Shown here: in pieces, positions 33,727 through 43,244 of the stretch
Numbering within the stretch: position 1 is the stretch's first letter
Layout: every line of letters starts with the position of its first letter
NCBI RefSeq assembly: GCF_003626735.1
Contig: NZ_RBHX01000001.1
Location: 2,852,001-2,916,000 of the forward strand
Reading direction: 5' to 3'
DNA from: Microbacterium sp. CGR2
GTDB lineage: Bacteria > Actinomycetota > Actinomycetes > Actinomycetales > Microbacteriaceae
DNA: 64,000 bases
Made by a program: the position numbers and the translations under genes
Notes under the pieces: generated by a model
The model's database searches: none
What the model saw: the letters and a program-made list of their open reading frames with translations, nothing else
Told to the model about the DNA's origin: nothing

Positions 33727-34544
33727 GCGCCGACAGTAGCGGCAGCATCCGACATGCCCAGCACTGCCACGACGACAGGAGCATGGCGAGGAACGTCGCC
33801 GTCGTGCCACAGACCGTCGAGGTGCAGGGTCGCCATGCGGAACACGAGAGCTCGCATCAGCAGCTGACGCCACTCGTCGACGCCGTGGTCATGGTGCAGC
33901 TGGGCAAGTGGAAGGGCGTGCCAGCACGCGGCATCTACGGCAGCGACTGCGGCGCCGAAGCCGGCAGGACGCCAATACGGTGCCCAATCGATGACAGCGG
34001 GCGGCCGCCCGGGTGCGAACAGGACGTTTCCCAGAAGATCGCCGTGGACCACTTGGCTCGGTGCCGAGACCATCTGATATTCATCGATCAACTTCGCAAG
34101 GAGCGGGTCGTCGGGGGCTGCCTCCTCCTGCCACGCCACTCGGTCGGCACGGCTCCAGGGATCGACAGACTCGTCGATGAACGAGGGCCTCTCCAGGTGT
34201 GCTGTGGCTCGGTGAAAGGCCGCGCCCGCGCGGATGATGTCGTCGAGACGCCGGGGATCCGCCGTGCCGGGGATCCATTCCATCGCCTGCCAGTGCTCGC
34301 ACACCCAGTCGCCGTGAACGGATCGGATGGGGCGAGGGACGATGAACGCGGGGTCCTGGTCGAGCGTCGACAGAACCTGAGACTTCCACCGGGCCTCTTC
34401 GTCTCCGTCGACGGGGCGAAGCACCGTGTCGCCGAAACGCCAGGTGAGGCCCCGACCGCCGTCCAGCCTCTCCCCCGCACCTGTCGCCCTGAAGTCACGC
34501 AGCACCACCGCCGACGGAGTGCTGCTGTGTGCACCATCGCTCAT
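33723..34544 (-). CDS. Aminoglycoside phosphotransferase-like protein (TIGR02569-like)
   Basis: A 273-residue kinase-fold protein with loop VVHGDLLGNVLFAPG (HGDxxxxN intact) and metal site PAVIDWAPYWRP. The N-terminal lobe is reduced, as in the actinobacterial TIGR02569 group. Translationally coupled to the VOC gene. Substrate unknown. Confidence 0.82.
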   Translation of the reverse strand: MSDGAHSSTPSAVVLRDFRATGAGERLDGGRGLTWRFGDTVLRPVDGDEEARWKSQVLSTLDQDPAFIVPRPIRSVHGDWVCEHWQAMEWIPGTADPRRLDDIIRAGAAFHRATAHLERPSFIDESVDPWSRADRVAWQEEAAPDDPLLAKLIDEYQMVSAPSQVVHGDLLGNVLFAPGRPPAVIDWAPYWRPAGFGAAVAAVDAACWHALPLAQLHHDHGVDEWRQLLMRALVFRMATLHLDGLWHDGDVPRHAPVVVAVLGMSDAAATVGA

Positions 34545-34623
34545 CCGTTCACGCTATCGGTTCGGGAGCTCACGGCCCCGAGAGGTCGTCTTGATCCGCA
34601 CCGCACAGGAGTAGCGTGGGAGC

Positions 34624-35949
34624 GTGCAGCAGGTCCCCCACTCCCCCGCGACGACTCCGGGGTGGTGGCCCTGGGTCATCTGGTCGGTCGGGGTCTCCGC
34701 CTACGTTCTCGCCATCACGAATCGCACGTCGCTCGGCGCCGTCGGGGTGGATGCCGCTGAACGTTTTCAGGCGGATGCATCGACGCTGGCGCTCTTCGCC
34801 GTCGTGCAGCTCGCCGTCTACGGCGGAATGCAGATCCCGATCGGTGTGCTCCTCGACCGATACGGCTCCCGACCGATCATGACGATCGGAATGCTGCTGA
34901 TGGCCGCAGGACAACTGACGATGGCGCTCTCCCCCAGCATCGGCATCGCCGTCATCGCCCGGGTGCTTCTCGGCGCCGGCGATGCGGCGGTCTTCCCCGC
35001 CGTGCTTCGTCTCGTCGCGACCTGGTTCCCCGCTCAGCGTGGCCCCCTCATGGTCCAGTTCACCGGCATCGTCGGTCAGACCGGGCAGCTGATTGCCCTG
35101 GTTCCCCTGGCGGCGCTCCTCCATGCGACAAGCTGGACCATCACATTCGGCAGCATCGCGGGGCTCGGCGTCCTGTTCGCCATCCTCGTCTGGCTCATCA
35201 TCCGCAACCATCCCCCGGAGCGCAACGCCGACGTCACCGTCAACACCGACACCGGCGTCATCCGAGTCGTGACCTCATCGATCGACACCGGCGTCGGGAT
35301 CCGCGCCGCCTGGGCGCATCCCGGGACACGGCTCGCGTTCTGGTCGCACTTCACCGCTCCGTTCGCGGGAACGGCGTTCATCCTTCTCTGGGGCATGCCG
35401 TTCCTCACCGCTGCCCAGGGGCTCGACACCGCGCACGCGGCCGGCATCATCTCCGTCTACGTGATCGCGGGCATGGTCCTGGGCCCGTTCATCGGCGATC
35501 TGTCCCGCCGCCTGCCCAACCACCGATCCCTCGCCCTGGTCCTGCCTGCCGTCGGCGTGCAACTCATCGCATGGGTGGCTGTCATCGCGATCCCGGAGCC
35601 TGCGCCGCTCTGGCTGCTCTATCTTCTCGCGGTGGCCCTCGCGACCGGCGGCCCCGCATCGATGATCGCGTTCGACCATGCCCGCACCCACAATCCGTCG
35701 CACCGGCTCAGCACCGCCACCGGTGTGACGAACGCCGGCGGCTTCATCGCGGCACTCATCGCGATCTTCCTGATCGGACTCATGCTCGATCTGCAGGGTG
35801 CCGGCACCCCGGAGACCTACTCGCTCGACGCCTTCCGCGTGGCCTTCCTGATGCCGATCCCGCTGTGGCTTCTCGGGGTCGTGTTCATCCTGATCGAACG
35901 CAAGCGCACCCGAATCCGGATGGGCCTGGATCCCGATCGTCGTCGCTGA
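34624..35949 (+). CDS. MFS transporter
   Basis: A 441-residue carrier with twelve predicted segments; the loop-2 motif is GVLLDRYGSRPIM and a cytoplasmic linker of about 45 residues divides the two halves. It resembles the nitrate/oxalate/glucarate-type anion porters in general shape, but the substrate is not readable. GTG start. A GNAT and a hydrolase gene follow closely. Confidence 0.88.
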   Translation: MQQVPHSPATTPGWWPWVIWSVGVSAYVLAITNRTSLGAVGVDAAERFQADASTLALFAVVQLAVYGGMQIPIGVLLDRYGSRPIMTIGMLLMAAGQLTMALSPSIGIAVIARVLLGAGDAAVFPAVLRLVATWFPAQRGPLMVQFTGIVGQTGQLIALVPLAALLHATSWTITFGSIAGLGVLFAILVWLIIRNHPPERNADVTVNTDTGVIRVVTSSIDTGVGIRAAWAHPGTRLAFWSHFTAPFAGTAFILLWGMPFLTAAQGLDTAHAAGIISVYVIAGMVLGPFIGDLSRRLPNHRSLALVLPAVGVQLIAWVAVIAIPEPAPLWLLYLLAVALATGGPASMIAFDHARTHNPSHRLSTATGVTNAGGFIAALIAIFLIGLMLDLQGAGTPETYSLDAFRVAFLMPIPLWLLGVVFILIERKRTRIRMGLDPDRRR

Positions 35950-35967
35950 GCGATCGTAGGATGAAGC

Positions 35968-36390
35968 ATGGCTTCCGGCTTCACCTTCTCGACCGACTCC
36001 GAGCGCATCGACCGAGCCCGGGTGCATCGCTGGTTGAGTGAGCAGACATACTGGGCCGCCGGCAGACCGCGCGAGCTCCAGGATGCCGCGATCGATGCTT
36101 CACGGAACTACAGCGTGTGGAACGCCGGTGGCGACCAGGTCGCATACGCACGTGTCGTCACCGACGGCGTGACCTTCGCATGGCTCTGTGACGTGTTCGT
36201 GGATCAGAGCGCGCGCGGAAATGGCATCGGCAAGATGCTCGTGGAAGGCGTCATCGCAGACCTGCAGCCGCTGACAGTGACCCGCATCCTGCTCGCGACC
36301 GCCGACGCGCACGGTCTCTACGCTCAATACGGGTTCGCTCCTGCTGAGGATCCGAACCGATACATGATCAAGCACTTGGTTCAGATGTGA
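35968..36390 (+). CDS. GNAT-family N-acetyltransferase
   Basis: A 140-residue single-domain acetyltransferase with the acetyl-CoA loop SARGNGIGKMLVEGV and C-terminal ADAHGLYAQYGFAP. Similar proteins acetylate small amines. Overlaps the next gene start (GTGA). Confidence 0.88.
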   Translation: MASGFTFSTDSERIDRARVHRWLSEQTYWAAGRPRELQDAAIDASRNYSVWNAGGDQVAYARVVTDGVTFAWLCDVFVDQSARGNGIGKMLVEGVIADLQPLTVTRILLATADAHGLYAQYGFAPAEDPNRYMIKHLVQM

Positions 36391-37049
36391 CGTCCGAACC
36401 ACACATCGTGCTCGTGCATGGGCTCTGGCATCAGGGCGCGCACATGGAGCCGCTCGCGCAGGTCCTCCGAAGTCGCGGGGCCACCGTGCACACGCCGACG
36501 CTGCACAGGGGTTCACTCGCGTCTGACACCGGCGCGGTGCAAGCGATCGTCGATGCGTCTCCGGCGCCGCCCATCGTGCTGGGGCACAGTTACGGCGGAG
36601 CGGTGATCACCGGGCTCACCGGCATCCGTACGCTCGTGTATCTCGCCGCGTTCGTGCCCACGACTGGGGAGAGCTGCGCTTCTCTCGGTGGAGCCCTGGT
36701 CAACGACGTGATGCAGCGCCATCCGGCCGGCGGCACAGTCATCGATCCTGAACTCGCTGGCGCGGCGCTCTACGCAGACGCGCAACCGCAGACCGCCGCA
36801 TGGGCGATCGGTCTCCTCCTCCCCCAGGCATCCGGGCATGGCCGCGGCATCCCGGAGAGAGAGGCGTGGCAGAGTACGCGCTCTCGGTACATCGTGTGCA
36901 CGCAGGACCGCGCGGTCGACCCGGAAGTGCAACGGATGCTCGCACAGCGGTGCTCGACGATGGTCGAGCTGGACGCCGATCACTCGCCGTATATCTCGCA
37001 ACCGGACGTCATAGCGGGGATCGTGCTGGCGGAGCTGTCTTTCAGCTGA
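36387..37049 (+). CDS. Alpha/beta hydrolase
   Basis: A 220-residue esterase-like enzyme: oxyanion HG in LVHGLWHQGAH, nucleophile GHSYGG, acid Asp near CTQDRAVD and His in LDADHSPYIS. The GTG start overlaps the acetyltransferase stop, so the two are coupled. Substrate unknown. Confidence 0.88.
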   Translation: MTSEPHIVLVHGLWHQGAHMEPLAQVLRSRGATVHTPTLHRGSLASDTGAVQAIVDASPAPPIVLGHSYGGAVITGLTGIRTLVYLAAFVPTTGESCASLGGALVNDVMQRHPAGGTVIDPELAGAALYADAQPQTAAWAIGLLLPQASGHGRGIPEREAWQSTRSRYIVCTQDRAVDPEVQRMLAQRCSTMVELDADHSPYISQPDVIAGIVLAELSFS

Positions 37050-37073
37050 GTCGCTGCTTCGCCGTCTCCGCAG

Positions 37074-37820
37074 TCACCGTCTGAGCGGCGTCCACCCGGA
37101 CGGAAGAGGACCATCGAACGATGCGCGTTCTCTGTCGAGCTGCTCAGACCAGCCCTGCGCCTCGCCTGCATCATCGAAGCCGCCGCGCGCGAGCCGAAGA
37201 CCGACATCGTCGTGGTGCATGCGAGGCGCTCCCCCGCGGCGCACAGACGCACGCACGCTCCAGGCATCGTCAGCGAAACCTCCGCCACGGAACACCCGAT
37301 AGTCGCCGTAGCGCGCGGGGTCGAGCAGATCCCAGCACCATTCCCAGACGTTGCCGAGAGTGTCGAAGAGCCCGTTCAGGTTCGGAAGCCTGCCGCCCAC
37401 GTTCTGCGGAGCGGCGAGCCCGTCAGCGCTCGTCCAGGCGGCATCGGCGAGTGGCGCATAGTGAGGGCCGCGCGAACCGGCGCGACATGCATACTCCCAC
37501 TCCGCCTCGGTGGGCAGGCGGTAACCGTCGGCCGTGACATCCCAGCTCACGTCCTCGCCGTTGAAGAGATAGACCGGATCCAGGCCTTCCCACTCGGATG
37601 CCGCGTTGCAGAAATGCACGGCCCGGAGCCAGCTGACGTCGACCGCTGGACGAGACGGATTCGGCGCCGGTACTCCGAGGACGTCGGCCAACTGCTCCTC
37701 CGTGACGGGGTAGACGCCGATCTCGAACGGCTCGAGCGCGACGGTTCGCTGAAGCTTCCGACGCGCATCGTGCAGCGTCACGGAGCCTGCGGCAAGTCGG
37801 GCCATCTCGATGTCGGACAT
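37074..37820 (-). CDS. SUMF1/FGE-fold protein lacking catalytic cysteines
   Basis: A 248-residue formylglycine-generating-enzyme fold protein (YPVTEEQLADVLG, GYRLPTEAEWEYACRAGS, TLGNVWEWCWDLL). In true FGEs the segment after RGGS carries two copper-binding cysteines; here it reads RGGGFADDAWSVRAS without either. It is probably a binding or structural member. No sulfatase gene is near. It ends 24 bp beyond the convergent hydrolase and lies 2 bp after the next upstream gene. Confidence 0.82.
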   Translation of the reverse strand: MSDIEMARLAAGSVTLHDARRKLQRTVALEPFEIGVYPVTEEQLADVLGVPAPNPSRPAVDVSWLRAVHFCNAASEWEGLDPVYLFNGEDVSWDVTADGYRLPTEAEWEYACRAGSRGPHYAPLADAAWTSADGLAAPQNVGGRLPNLNGLFDTLGNVWEWCWDLLDPARYGDYRVFRGGGFADDAWSVRASVRRGGAPRMHHDDVGLRLARGGFDDAGEAQGWSEQLDRERASFDGPLPSGWTPLRR

Positions 37821-37822
37821 TC

Positions 37823-38488
37823 TCAGCCTGCGATCCGAATCTCGCCCGTGGGTGTGGAAGTGGTCGCGGCAGCCGGCGGCTGATCAGCAGGAATCCGCAC
37901 CGCGAAGACACGCAGGAAGAACTGGCACAGCGGACCCACCAGCACCGCGAACGCCACGGTGCCGATGCCGACGGTGCCGCCGAGCGCCCAGCCGATCGCG
38001 ACGACGGTGACTTCGAGTCCGGTGCGGACGATCCAGATGGGCCAGCCCGTGCGCCGGTGCAATCCGGTCATCAGTCCGTCTCGTGGTCCGGGACCGAACG
38101 CCGCACCGATGTACAGCCCGGTGCCAGCCGACATCATGAGCAGCCCGAGCACGAAGAAGGAGATCTGCACCCACAGCACGTCGACCTCAGGGACCAGCAG
38201 GAACCCGACATCCGCAGCCGGCCCCACCAGCAGCGCGTTCAGTACCGTCCCCATGCCCGGCTTCTGCCGCAGTGGGATCCAGAGAAGGAGCACCAGCATG
38301 CTGACGAGGACGGTGACGACACCGAACGACAGCGGGACGTGGTGCGAGATGCCCTGCGCGAGCACGTCCCATGGTGCGGCGCCGATCGCGCCGCGCACCA
38401 TGAGCGAGATACCGATGCCGCAGAGGAAGAGCCCGATGAGCAACTGGGTGATGCGGCGCGGCATCCGCCGACCATGGAAACGACTCAC
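37823..38488 (-). CDS. YczE/YitT-like membrane protein
   Basis: A 221-residue protein with five or six membrane segments (LLIGLFLCGIGISLMVRG, GAAPWDVLAQGIS, GLYIGAAFGPGPRDGLMTGL). The GTG start overlaps the upstream hydrolase stop as GTGA. Homologues are putative transporters or integral membrane proteins of unknown role. Confidence 0.8.
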   Translation of the reverse strand: MSRFHGRRMPRRITQLLIGLFLCGIGISLMVRGAIGAAPWDVLAQGISHHVPLSFGVVTVLVSMLVLLLWIPLRQKPGMGTVLNALLVGPAADVGFLLVPEVDVLWVQISFFVLGLLMMSAGTGLYIGAAFGPGPRDGLMTGLHRRTGWPIWIVRTGLEVTVVAIGWALGGTVGIGTVAFAVLVGPLCQFFLRVFAVRIPADQPPAAATTSTPTGEIRIAG

Positions 38489-39240
38489 GACGGAGTCATC
38501 TCGACCCAGGTCGGGAACTTCGCCGTGCGACCATCGCCCGAGGACGTCCGTGTCATACGACGCTTCACCCACGGTCCGACGAATTCGCGGTAGTAGGCGA
38601 TCCCCGACGGGCCGACGCCTCCCCGCTCCGGCGGCGCCCACCACGATTGCGGTGGCACCAGACCGAGCGCATCGAGCACCCGCGCAGCGACACGGTGATG
38701 GCCTGCAGCATTCATGTGCAGCCGGTCCTCCGACCAGTAGGCGCTCTGCGCGAGTTCCCGGTCCGGCCAGTTGAGCGCACGGACCACGTCTGGACGATGC
38801 TCGATGCGGCGCAACACGGCGTCGGAGAGCATATCTCCGCGACGCTGCACGAGCGATCCCATCGGAAGCTGTCCACTCGGATTGGCACCGGAGAGCACGA
38901 TGACGGTCACACCCTCTTCGTCGCAACGGCGGAGCACCCGGCTGAATGCATCGGCGATGTGCTCGATATCGGCCCGCGGCCGCAGCATGTCGTTGCCACC
39001 GCCGTTGAATGAGAGATGCGTGGGGCGAAGAGCCAGTGCCGGTTCGAGCTGCTGCTCCACGATCGGCCACGCGAGCTTCCCGCGGATCGCGAGGTTCGCG
39101 TACTGGATCGGACGACCCGCGGCATCTGCCCATCCTTGCGCCGCGATGTCGGCCCAGCCGCGGTCTCGACCGTCGGGAAGGAGATCACCCACACCCTCGG
39201 TGAAGGAGTCGCCGATGGATACGAAACGCACGTCTGCCAC
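38485..39240 (-). CDS. SGNH/GDSL-family hydrolase
   Basis: A 251-residue esterase-type protein with block I FVSIGDSFTEGVGD (catalytic Ser), block III FNGGGNDML and block V DRLHMNAAGH (Asp/His). No signal peptide, so probably cytoplasmic. Coupled to the following YczE-like gene. Confidence 0.9.
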   Translation of the reverse strand: MADVRFVSIGDSFTEGVGDLLPDGRDRGWADIAAQGWADAAGRPIQYANLAIRGKLAWPIVEQQLEPALALRPTHLSFNGGGNDMLRPRADIEHIADAFSRVLRRCDEEGVTVIVLSGANPSGQLPMGSLVQRRGDMLSDAVLRRIEHRPDVVRALNWPDRELAQSAYWSEDRLHMNAAGHHRVAARVLDALGLVPPQSWWAPPERGGVGPSGIAYYREFVGPWVKRRMTRTSSGDGRTAKFPTWVEMTPS

Positions 39241-39278
39241 CGCACAAGCCTATTCCTGCCCACGGACAGGAATGTCCG

Positions 39279-40631
39279 TCACCTGTCGTCGAGCACCATT
39301 CCGCGGCGATCCACCAACCCCCAGGCCGCAGTCGCCGCGACGATGAAGCATGCGCCGAACACGGCGAAGAGCAGTGGCGTACCGCCGGCGACGAGCAGAA
39401 GGGGAACGCTCAGAGGTGCCACGATCGATGCGATGCGTCCGACTCCCGCCGCCCACCCCGCACCCGTGCCGCGCAGAGAAGTCGGGTAGATCTCCGGTGT
39501 CACGGCGTACAGCGCGCCCCAGGCGCCGAGGTTGAAGAACGACAACGCCATGCCGGACGCGATGATCGCTCCTTCGGTGCTTGCCGTCCCGAAGAAGACA
39601 GCCGACACGGCCGACCCGACGAGGAAGACCGACAGCGTCACGCGTCGACCCCATACCTCGATCAGCCACGCGGCGACGGCGTACCCTGGCAGCTGCGCCA
39701 CCGTGATGATGAGTGTGAAGCCGAAGGACCGGACCAGGTCGAAGCCGGCGTCCAGCAGGATGCTGGGAATCCAGATGAACGCTCCGTAGTAAGCGAAGTT
39801 GACGCACAGCCAGACCACCCACAGGCAGGCGGTGCGCACCCGGAACTCCACGTTCCACAGGGACGTCAGTCGCGCCCGGGCGGTGACGGCGATGGCGCGG
39901 GACGGCGGCTCTTTGCGGATCGCGGGCGCTGAGGATGCCCCGGCATCCGCCTCGAACGCCGCCACGATGCGATCGGCCTCGGCGATGCGGCCTTGCGATG
40001 CGAGCCAGCGCGGCGACTCCGGCATCCCCCACCGGATCACGAGTGCGTAGACGGCAGGTATGGCCCCGAGTGCGAACGCCCATCGCCACCCGTCATCGGA
40101 CGCCGGGATGATGAAGAATCCGATCAGGGCGGCGGCGGTCCATCCGATGGCCCAGAATGCTTCGAGGATCACGATGAGCCGGCCGCGGATCCGGGCCGGA
40201 GCGAACTCGCTCACGTACGTCGAGGCGACGGGGAGCTCTGCCCCCAGACCGAGGCCGACGAAGAATCGCAGAACCAGGAGCGCGGCGATTCCACCGGCGA
40301 GAGCGCTCGCGCCGGTGGCGATGCCGTACACCAGCAGCGTGAGCGCGAACACCTGCCGGCGCCCCAGGCGATCGGCGAGCAGCCCTCCGAGGGTGGCACC
40401 GATCGCCATCCCGACGAAACCCACGGATGCGATCCAGCCGGCATCCGTCTTGGTCAGATCCCACTGCAGCGTGAGGGCGGCGAGGATGAACGAGATGAGT
40501 CCGACGTCCATGGCATCCAGCGCCCAGCCGACCCCCGAACCCGTCAGCAGGCGGAGGTGTCGCCGGGTGAACGGGAGGTCGTCGAGGCGCTCGGCGAGGG
40601 AAGCTCGGCTCGGCAGGGCGGAGGTGGCCAT
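39279..40631 (-). CDS. MFS metabolite:H+ symporter
   Basis: A 450-residue twelve-segment carrier with GLLADRLGRRQVFAL in loop 2 and PESPRWLASQGRIAEA in the central loop, typical of the sugar-porter/aromatic-acid symporter group. Substrate not assignable. Single gene between the hydrolase and LLM genes. Confidence 0.88.
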   Translation of the reverse strand: MATSALPSRASLAERLDDLPFTRRHLRLLTGSGVGWALDAMDVGLISFILAALTLQWDLTKTDAGWIASVGFVGMAIGATLGGLLADRLGRRQVFALTLLVYGIATGASALAGGIAALLVLRFFVGLGLGAELPVASTYVSEFAPARIRGRLIVILEAFWAIGWTAAALIGFFIIPASDDGWRWAFALGAIPAVYALVIRWGMPESPRWLASQGRIAEADRIVAAFEADAGASSAPAIRKEPPSRAIAVTARARLTSLWNVEFRVRTACLWVVWLCVNFAYYGAFIWIPSILLDAGFDLVRSFGFTLIITVAQLPGYAVAAWLIEVWGRRVTLSVFLVGSAVSAVFFGTASTEGAIIASGMALSFFNLGAWGALYAVTPEIYPTSLRGTGAGWAAGVGRIASIVAPLSVPLLLVAGGTPLLFAVFGACFIVAATAAWGLVDRRGMVLDDR

Positions 40632-40679
40632 CCCCTCATCGTAGAGGCGGGCACCCGTCGGACTACGCGCGATGACGCC

Positions 40680-41714
40680 TCAGTCGCGGTCGGCGAGCAA
40701 CTTCCGCACTCGCGGGATGACTTCGGTGCCGTAGAGCTCGATGCTGCGCATCATCGTCTCGTGCGAGAGGGTGCCCGTCGCGTACTTCAGATCGAATCGG
40801 CCGAGGCCCAGTGTCGTCACGGTGTCGGCGATCTTCGCCGCAACCCGGTCGGGCGAGCCGGCGTAGATGGCGCCCTCGGGTCCGACATCGTTCTGGAACC
40901 GCGCGCGACTGTAGACAGGCCACCCGCGTTCGCGTCCGATCGTGTTGTTCATCGCTTCGAAACCGGAGTACGCGGCATCCCACGCCTCGGCATCCGTGTC
41001 GGCGATGTGTCCGGGTGAGTGCACGGCGACAGGATGGGAGGTCGTCCCGAACGACGCGACAGACCGGTGGTACAGGTCGACGAACGGCCGGAATCGACCG
41101 GCGGCGCCGCCGATGATCGCGAGCATCAGGCCGAGTCCGTGGCGCGCGACGCGCACGACGGACTCCGGGCTTCCGCCTACGCCCACCCACGTGCGCAGGC
41201 CGTTCTCGGTCTTCGGGAACACGTTGGCATTGTCCAAGGACGCACGCATGGTGCCGGACCAGCTGACCGGCTCCTCCTTGAGCAGTTCGGTGAAGAGCTC
41301 GAGCTTCTGCTCGAAGAGGGCGTCGTAGTCGCGCAGGTCATACCCGAACAGGGGGAACGATTCGATGAACGACCCCCGGCCCAACACCACTTCGGCGCGG
41401 CCGTTCGAGATCGCGTCCAGCGTGGAGAACCGCTCGAACACACGGACAGGGTCGTCGGACGACAACACCGTGACGGCGGTGCCCAGACGGATCTGCGAGG
41501 TGCGCGCGGCGATGGCCGCGAGCACCATCTCCGGGGCGGAGACGGCGAACTCGGCACGGTGATGCTCCCCCACACCGAAGAAGTCGACGCCCACCTTGTC
41601 GGCGAGCTCTGCCTGCGCCACGACATTGCGGATGGTCTGCGCTCCGGTGAGGAGTTCGCCATCCGAATCCCGGGTGATGTCGCCGAACGTGTCCAGTCCG
41701 AACTCGATGCTCAT
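40680..41714 (-). CDS. LLM-class flavin-dependent oxidoreductase
   Basis: A 344-residue luciferase-like barrel (DFFGVGEHHRAEF, IRLGTAVTVLSSDDPVRV, RAEVVLGRGSFIESFPLFG). It uses FMN or F420 to oxidise a small substrate. The ATG follows GAGGAT; a longer frame start lies upstream without support. Confidence 0.88.
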   Translation of the reverse strand: MSIEFGLDTFGDITRDSDGELLTGAQTIRNVVAQAELADKVGVDFFGVGEHHRAEFAVSAPEMVLAAIAARTSQIRLGTAVTVLSSDDPVRVFERFSTLDAISNGRAEVVLGRGSFIESFPLFGYDLRDYDALFEQKLELFTELLKEEPVSWSGTMRASLDNANVFPKTENGLRTWVGVGGSPESVVRVARHGLGLMLAIIGGAAGRFRPFVDLYHRSVASFGTTSHPVAVHSPGHIADTDAEAWDAAYSGFEAMNNTIGRERGWPVYSRARFQNDVGPEGAIYAGSPDRVAAKIADTVTTLGLGRFDLKYATGTLSHETMMRSIELYGTEVIPRVRKLLADRD

Positions 41715-41768
41715 GTCATCCTCTTTCCATTCAGGTGCATGAACACGGAACACCGGCCGCGCATTCCC

Positions 41769-41918
41769 TCAGCTCGGAAGGAGAGCGCCGCGAAGAGTGT
41801 CGAGACCGACACCGCCCATGTCGAGCGCGCGCTTATGGAAAGCCTTGAACGAGAAGCTGTCGCCTTCCGCGGCGCGCACGGCGTCTCGAACCTGTTCCCA
41901 GATACGCTGGCCGACCTT
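41769..41918 (-). pseudogene. Detached 3' end of a DUF885 gene
   Basis: The last 49 codons and stop (KVGQRIWEQV to TLRGALLPS) align end to end without gaps with the last 49 codons of the intact DUF885 gene at 43245-44921; by my count 29 of 49 residues match. The frame is open only 12 codons further upstream. It is a second, divergent copy of the tail, 1476 bp from the first and in the same orientation. Confidence 0.8.
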
Positions 41919-42025
41919 GTGGGTGCGCATGGCCGATCTTGTAGCAGGTAACACAAGTGCCCGGCAGCCTTGCGTTGCGCGAGGTTTGCTCGTGCGAACC
42001 AGAGAGACTCCGGCACGCAGACCTT

Positions 42026-43135
42026 TCAGATGGCGGTCTTCCCGTCGCTTCCGCGCTCCAATTGCTCCATGAGTAGCACCGCGCCGAGAAACACTGTGAA
42101 CAGGTAGTCGAGGAACTCATCGCCGTAGTCCATCTGTTGGTCGGCTCTCTTGTGGCGGATCCCAAACTTGTTGGCGATCCGAAAGAGGTCGTCCTCATCC
42201 TTCCCAAGAACCACTTTGACGCGCTCACGACGATGCTCCAGCTCACCTGCGAGCAGGGCCAACGCTGATCTCTTTTGCACAGCAGAAGCGCCGCGTTGAC
42301 GGTAGGTGCGGATTGCCTGCGCAACCTCGTCCTTCGGGTTCTCGGCACCTCGGGACGCACGATCGTCTGCGCGCGTATCGAGATCTCCACCCAGTTTGGC
42401 AACCAGACGTCCTCGCTCGTCGCCTGCCTTTCCCATCCGCATGTTCACTGAGTACCGCTCAAGAAGCGCGTTCACCCGCCATCGGTAGACGGCGGTACCA
42501 GACTCAGCGTTGTGGTCTGCATAGTGCGGGCCGCATCCAGCGAAACTGTGAACGTGACCCTCGGACCGCGGTCGCTGGGCAGCATCGTGAAAGTACTCCA
42601 TGAGCGAGTAGAGCGTAGGATCGTCCCAATCACGCGCCGCTTCTCGGGTTCCGTCCCACTCGAACGGCAAGTGGATAGCGTGCCGCACTTCTTCCGAGAC
42701 CTGGCTCCAGGAAACGGGCTCGTCAACACACTCCCTCGGCAGCGCGACGGGAAAGTACCCGTGATCTTGCAAGTCGGACAGCAGAGTTGCAAACGCCATC
42801 GCGAGATGCTCACGGGGCTCGGAGTACGCTGCGATATGCCCGTTACGTTCGGCGAAATAGGTCGGCGCAACGTACGGCGACAGGCGATTTCGTTCCCGGA
42901 CAAATTGCTCAACCCAGCGGCGTCCTTCGTCCAGCTTCGGAGACGGCGAGGCCCAAATATCAGTTGGTAGGTTGACCGCTGCGCGGAAGTCGGTGGCTGC
43001 CGTGCCATCAGCACAAACTTCCGATAGGAGATGCAGCATCGCCGTTGGGAAGTCAGAGTCGTCGAGCGAAAGCACCCGTCGAACCTCCCAAAGGGCCAGA
43101 TCGACGGGCCAAAGCAACTGGTAGCGCGACTTCAT
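42026..43135 (-). CDS. AbiJ/HEPN-like candidate defence protein
   Basis: A 369-residue protein of uncertain family. The C-terminal 90 residues (GELEHRRERVKVVLGKDE, then LFRIANKFGIRHKRADQ and a hydrophobic final helix) resemble the end domain of STM4504/CBY_0614- and AbiJ-type abortive infection proteins, where an R-H pair is part of a HEPN-like RNase motif. The N-terminal 200 residues are helical. The ATG is preceded by AGGAA. It is the only gene between two copies of a DUF885 tail, so it looks imported. Confidence 0.5.
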   Translation of the reverse strand: MKSRYQLLWPVDLALWEVRRVLSLDDSDFPTAMLHLLSEVCADGTAATDFRAAVNLPTDIWASPSPKLDEGRRWVEQFVRERNRLSPYVAPTYFAERNGHIAAYSEPREHLAMAFATLLSDLQDHGYFPVALPRECVDEPVSWSQVSEEVRHAIHLPFEWDGTREAARDWDDPTLYSLMEYFHDAAQRPRSEGHVHSFAGCGPHYADHNAESGTAVYRWRVNALLERYSVNMRMGKAGDERGRLVAKLGGDLDTRADDRASRGAENPKDEVAQAIRTYRQRGASAVQKRSALALLAGELEHRRERVKVVLGKDEDDLFRIANKFGIRHKRADQQMDYGDEFLDYLFTVFLGAVLLMEQLERGSDGKTAI

Positions 43136-43244
43136 TTCCTGCTGACTTCCTGAGCTGTGCGCCGACCCAAGAGAGCGAACATCGGCAGCGACGCCTTCCG
43201 GACCAGGGTCTGTGATGGTGATGGTGATGCGGGTCGGGGCTACG

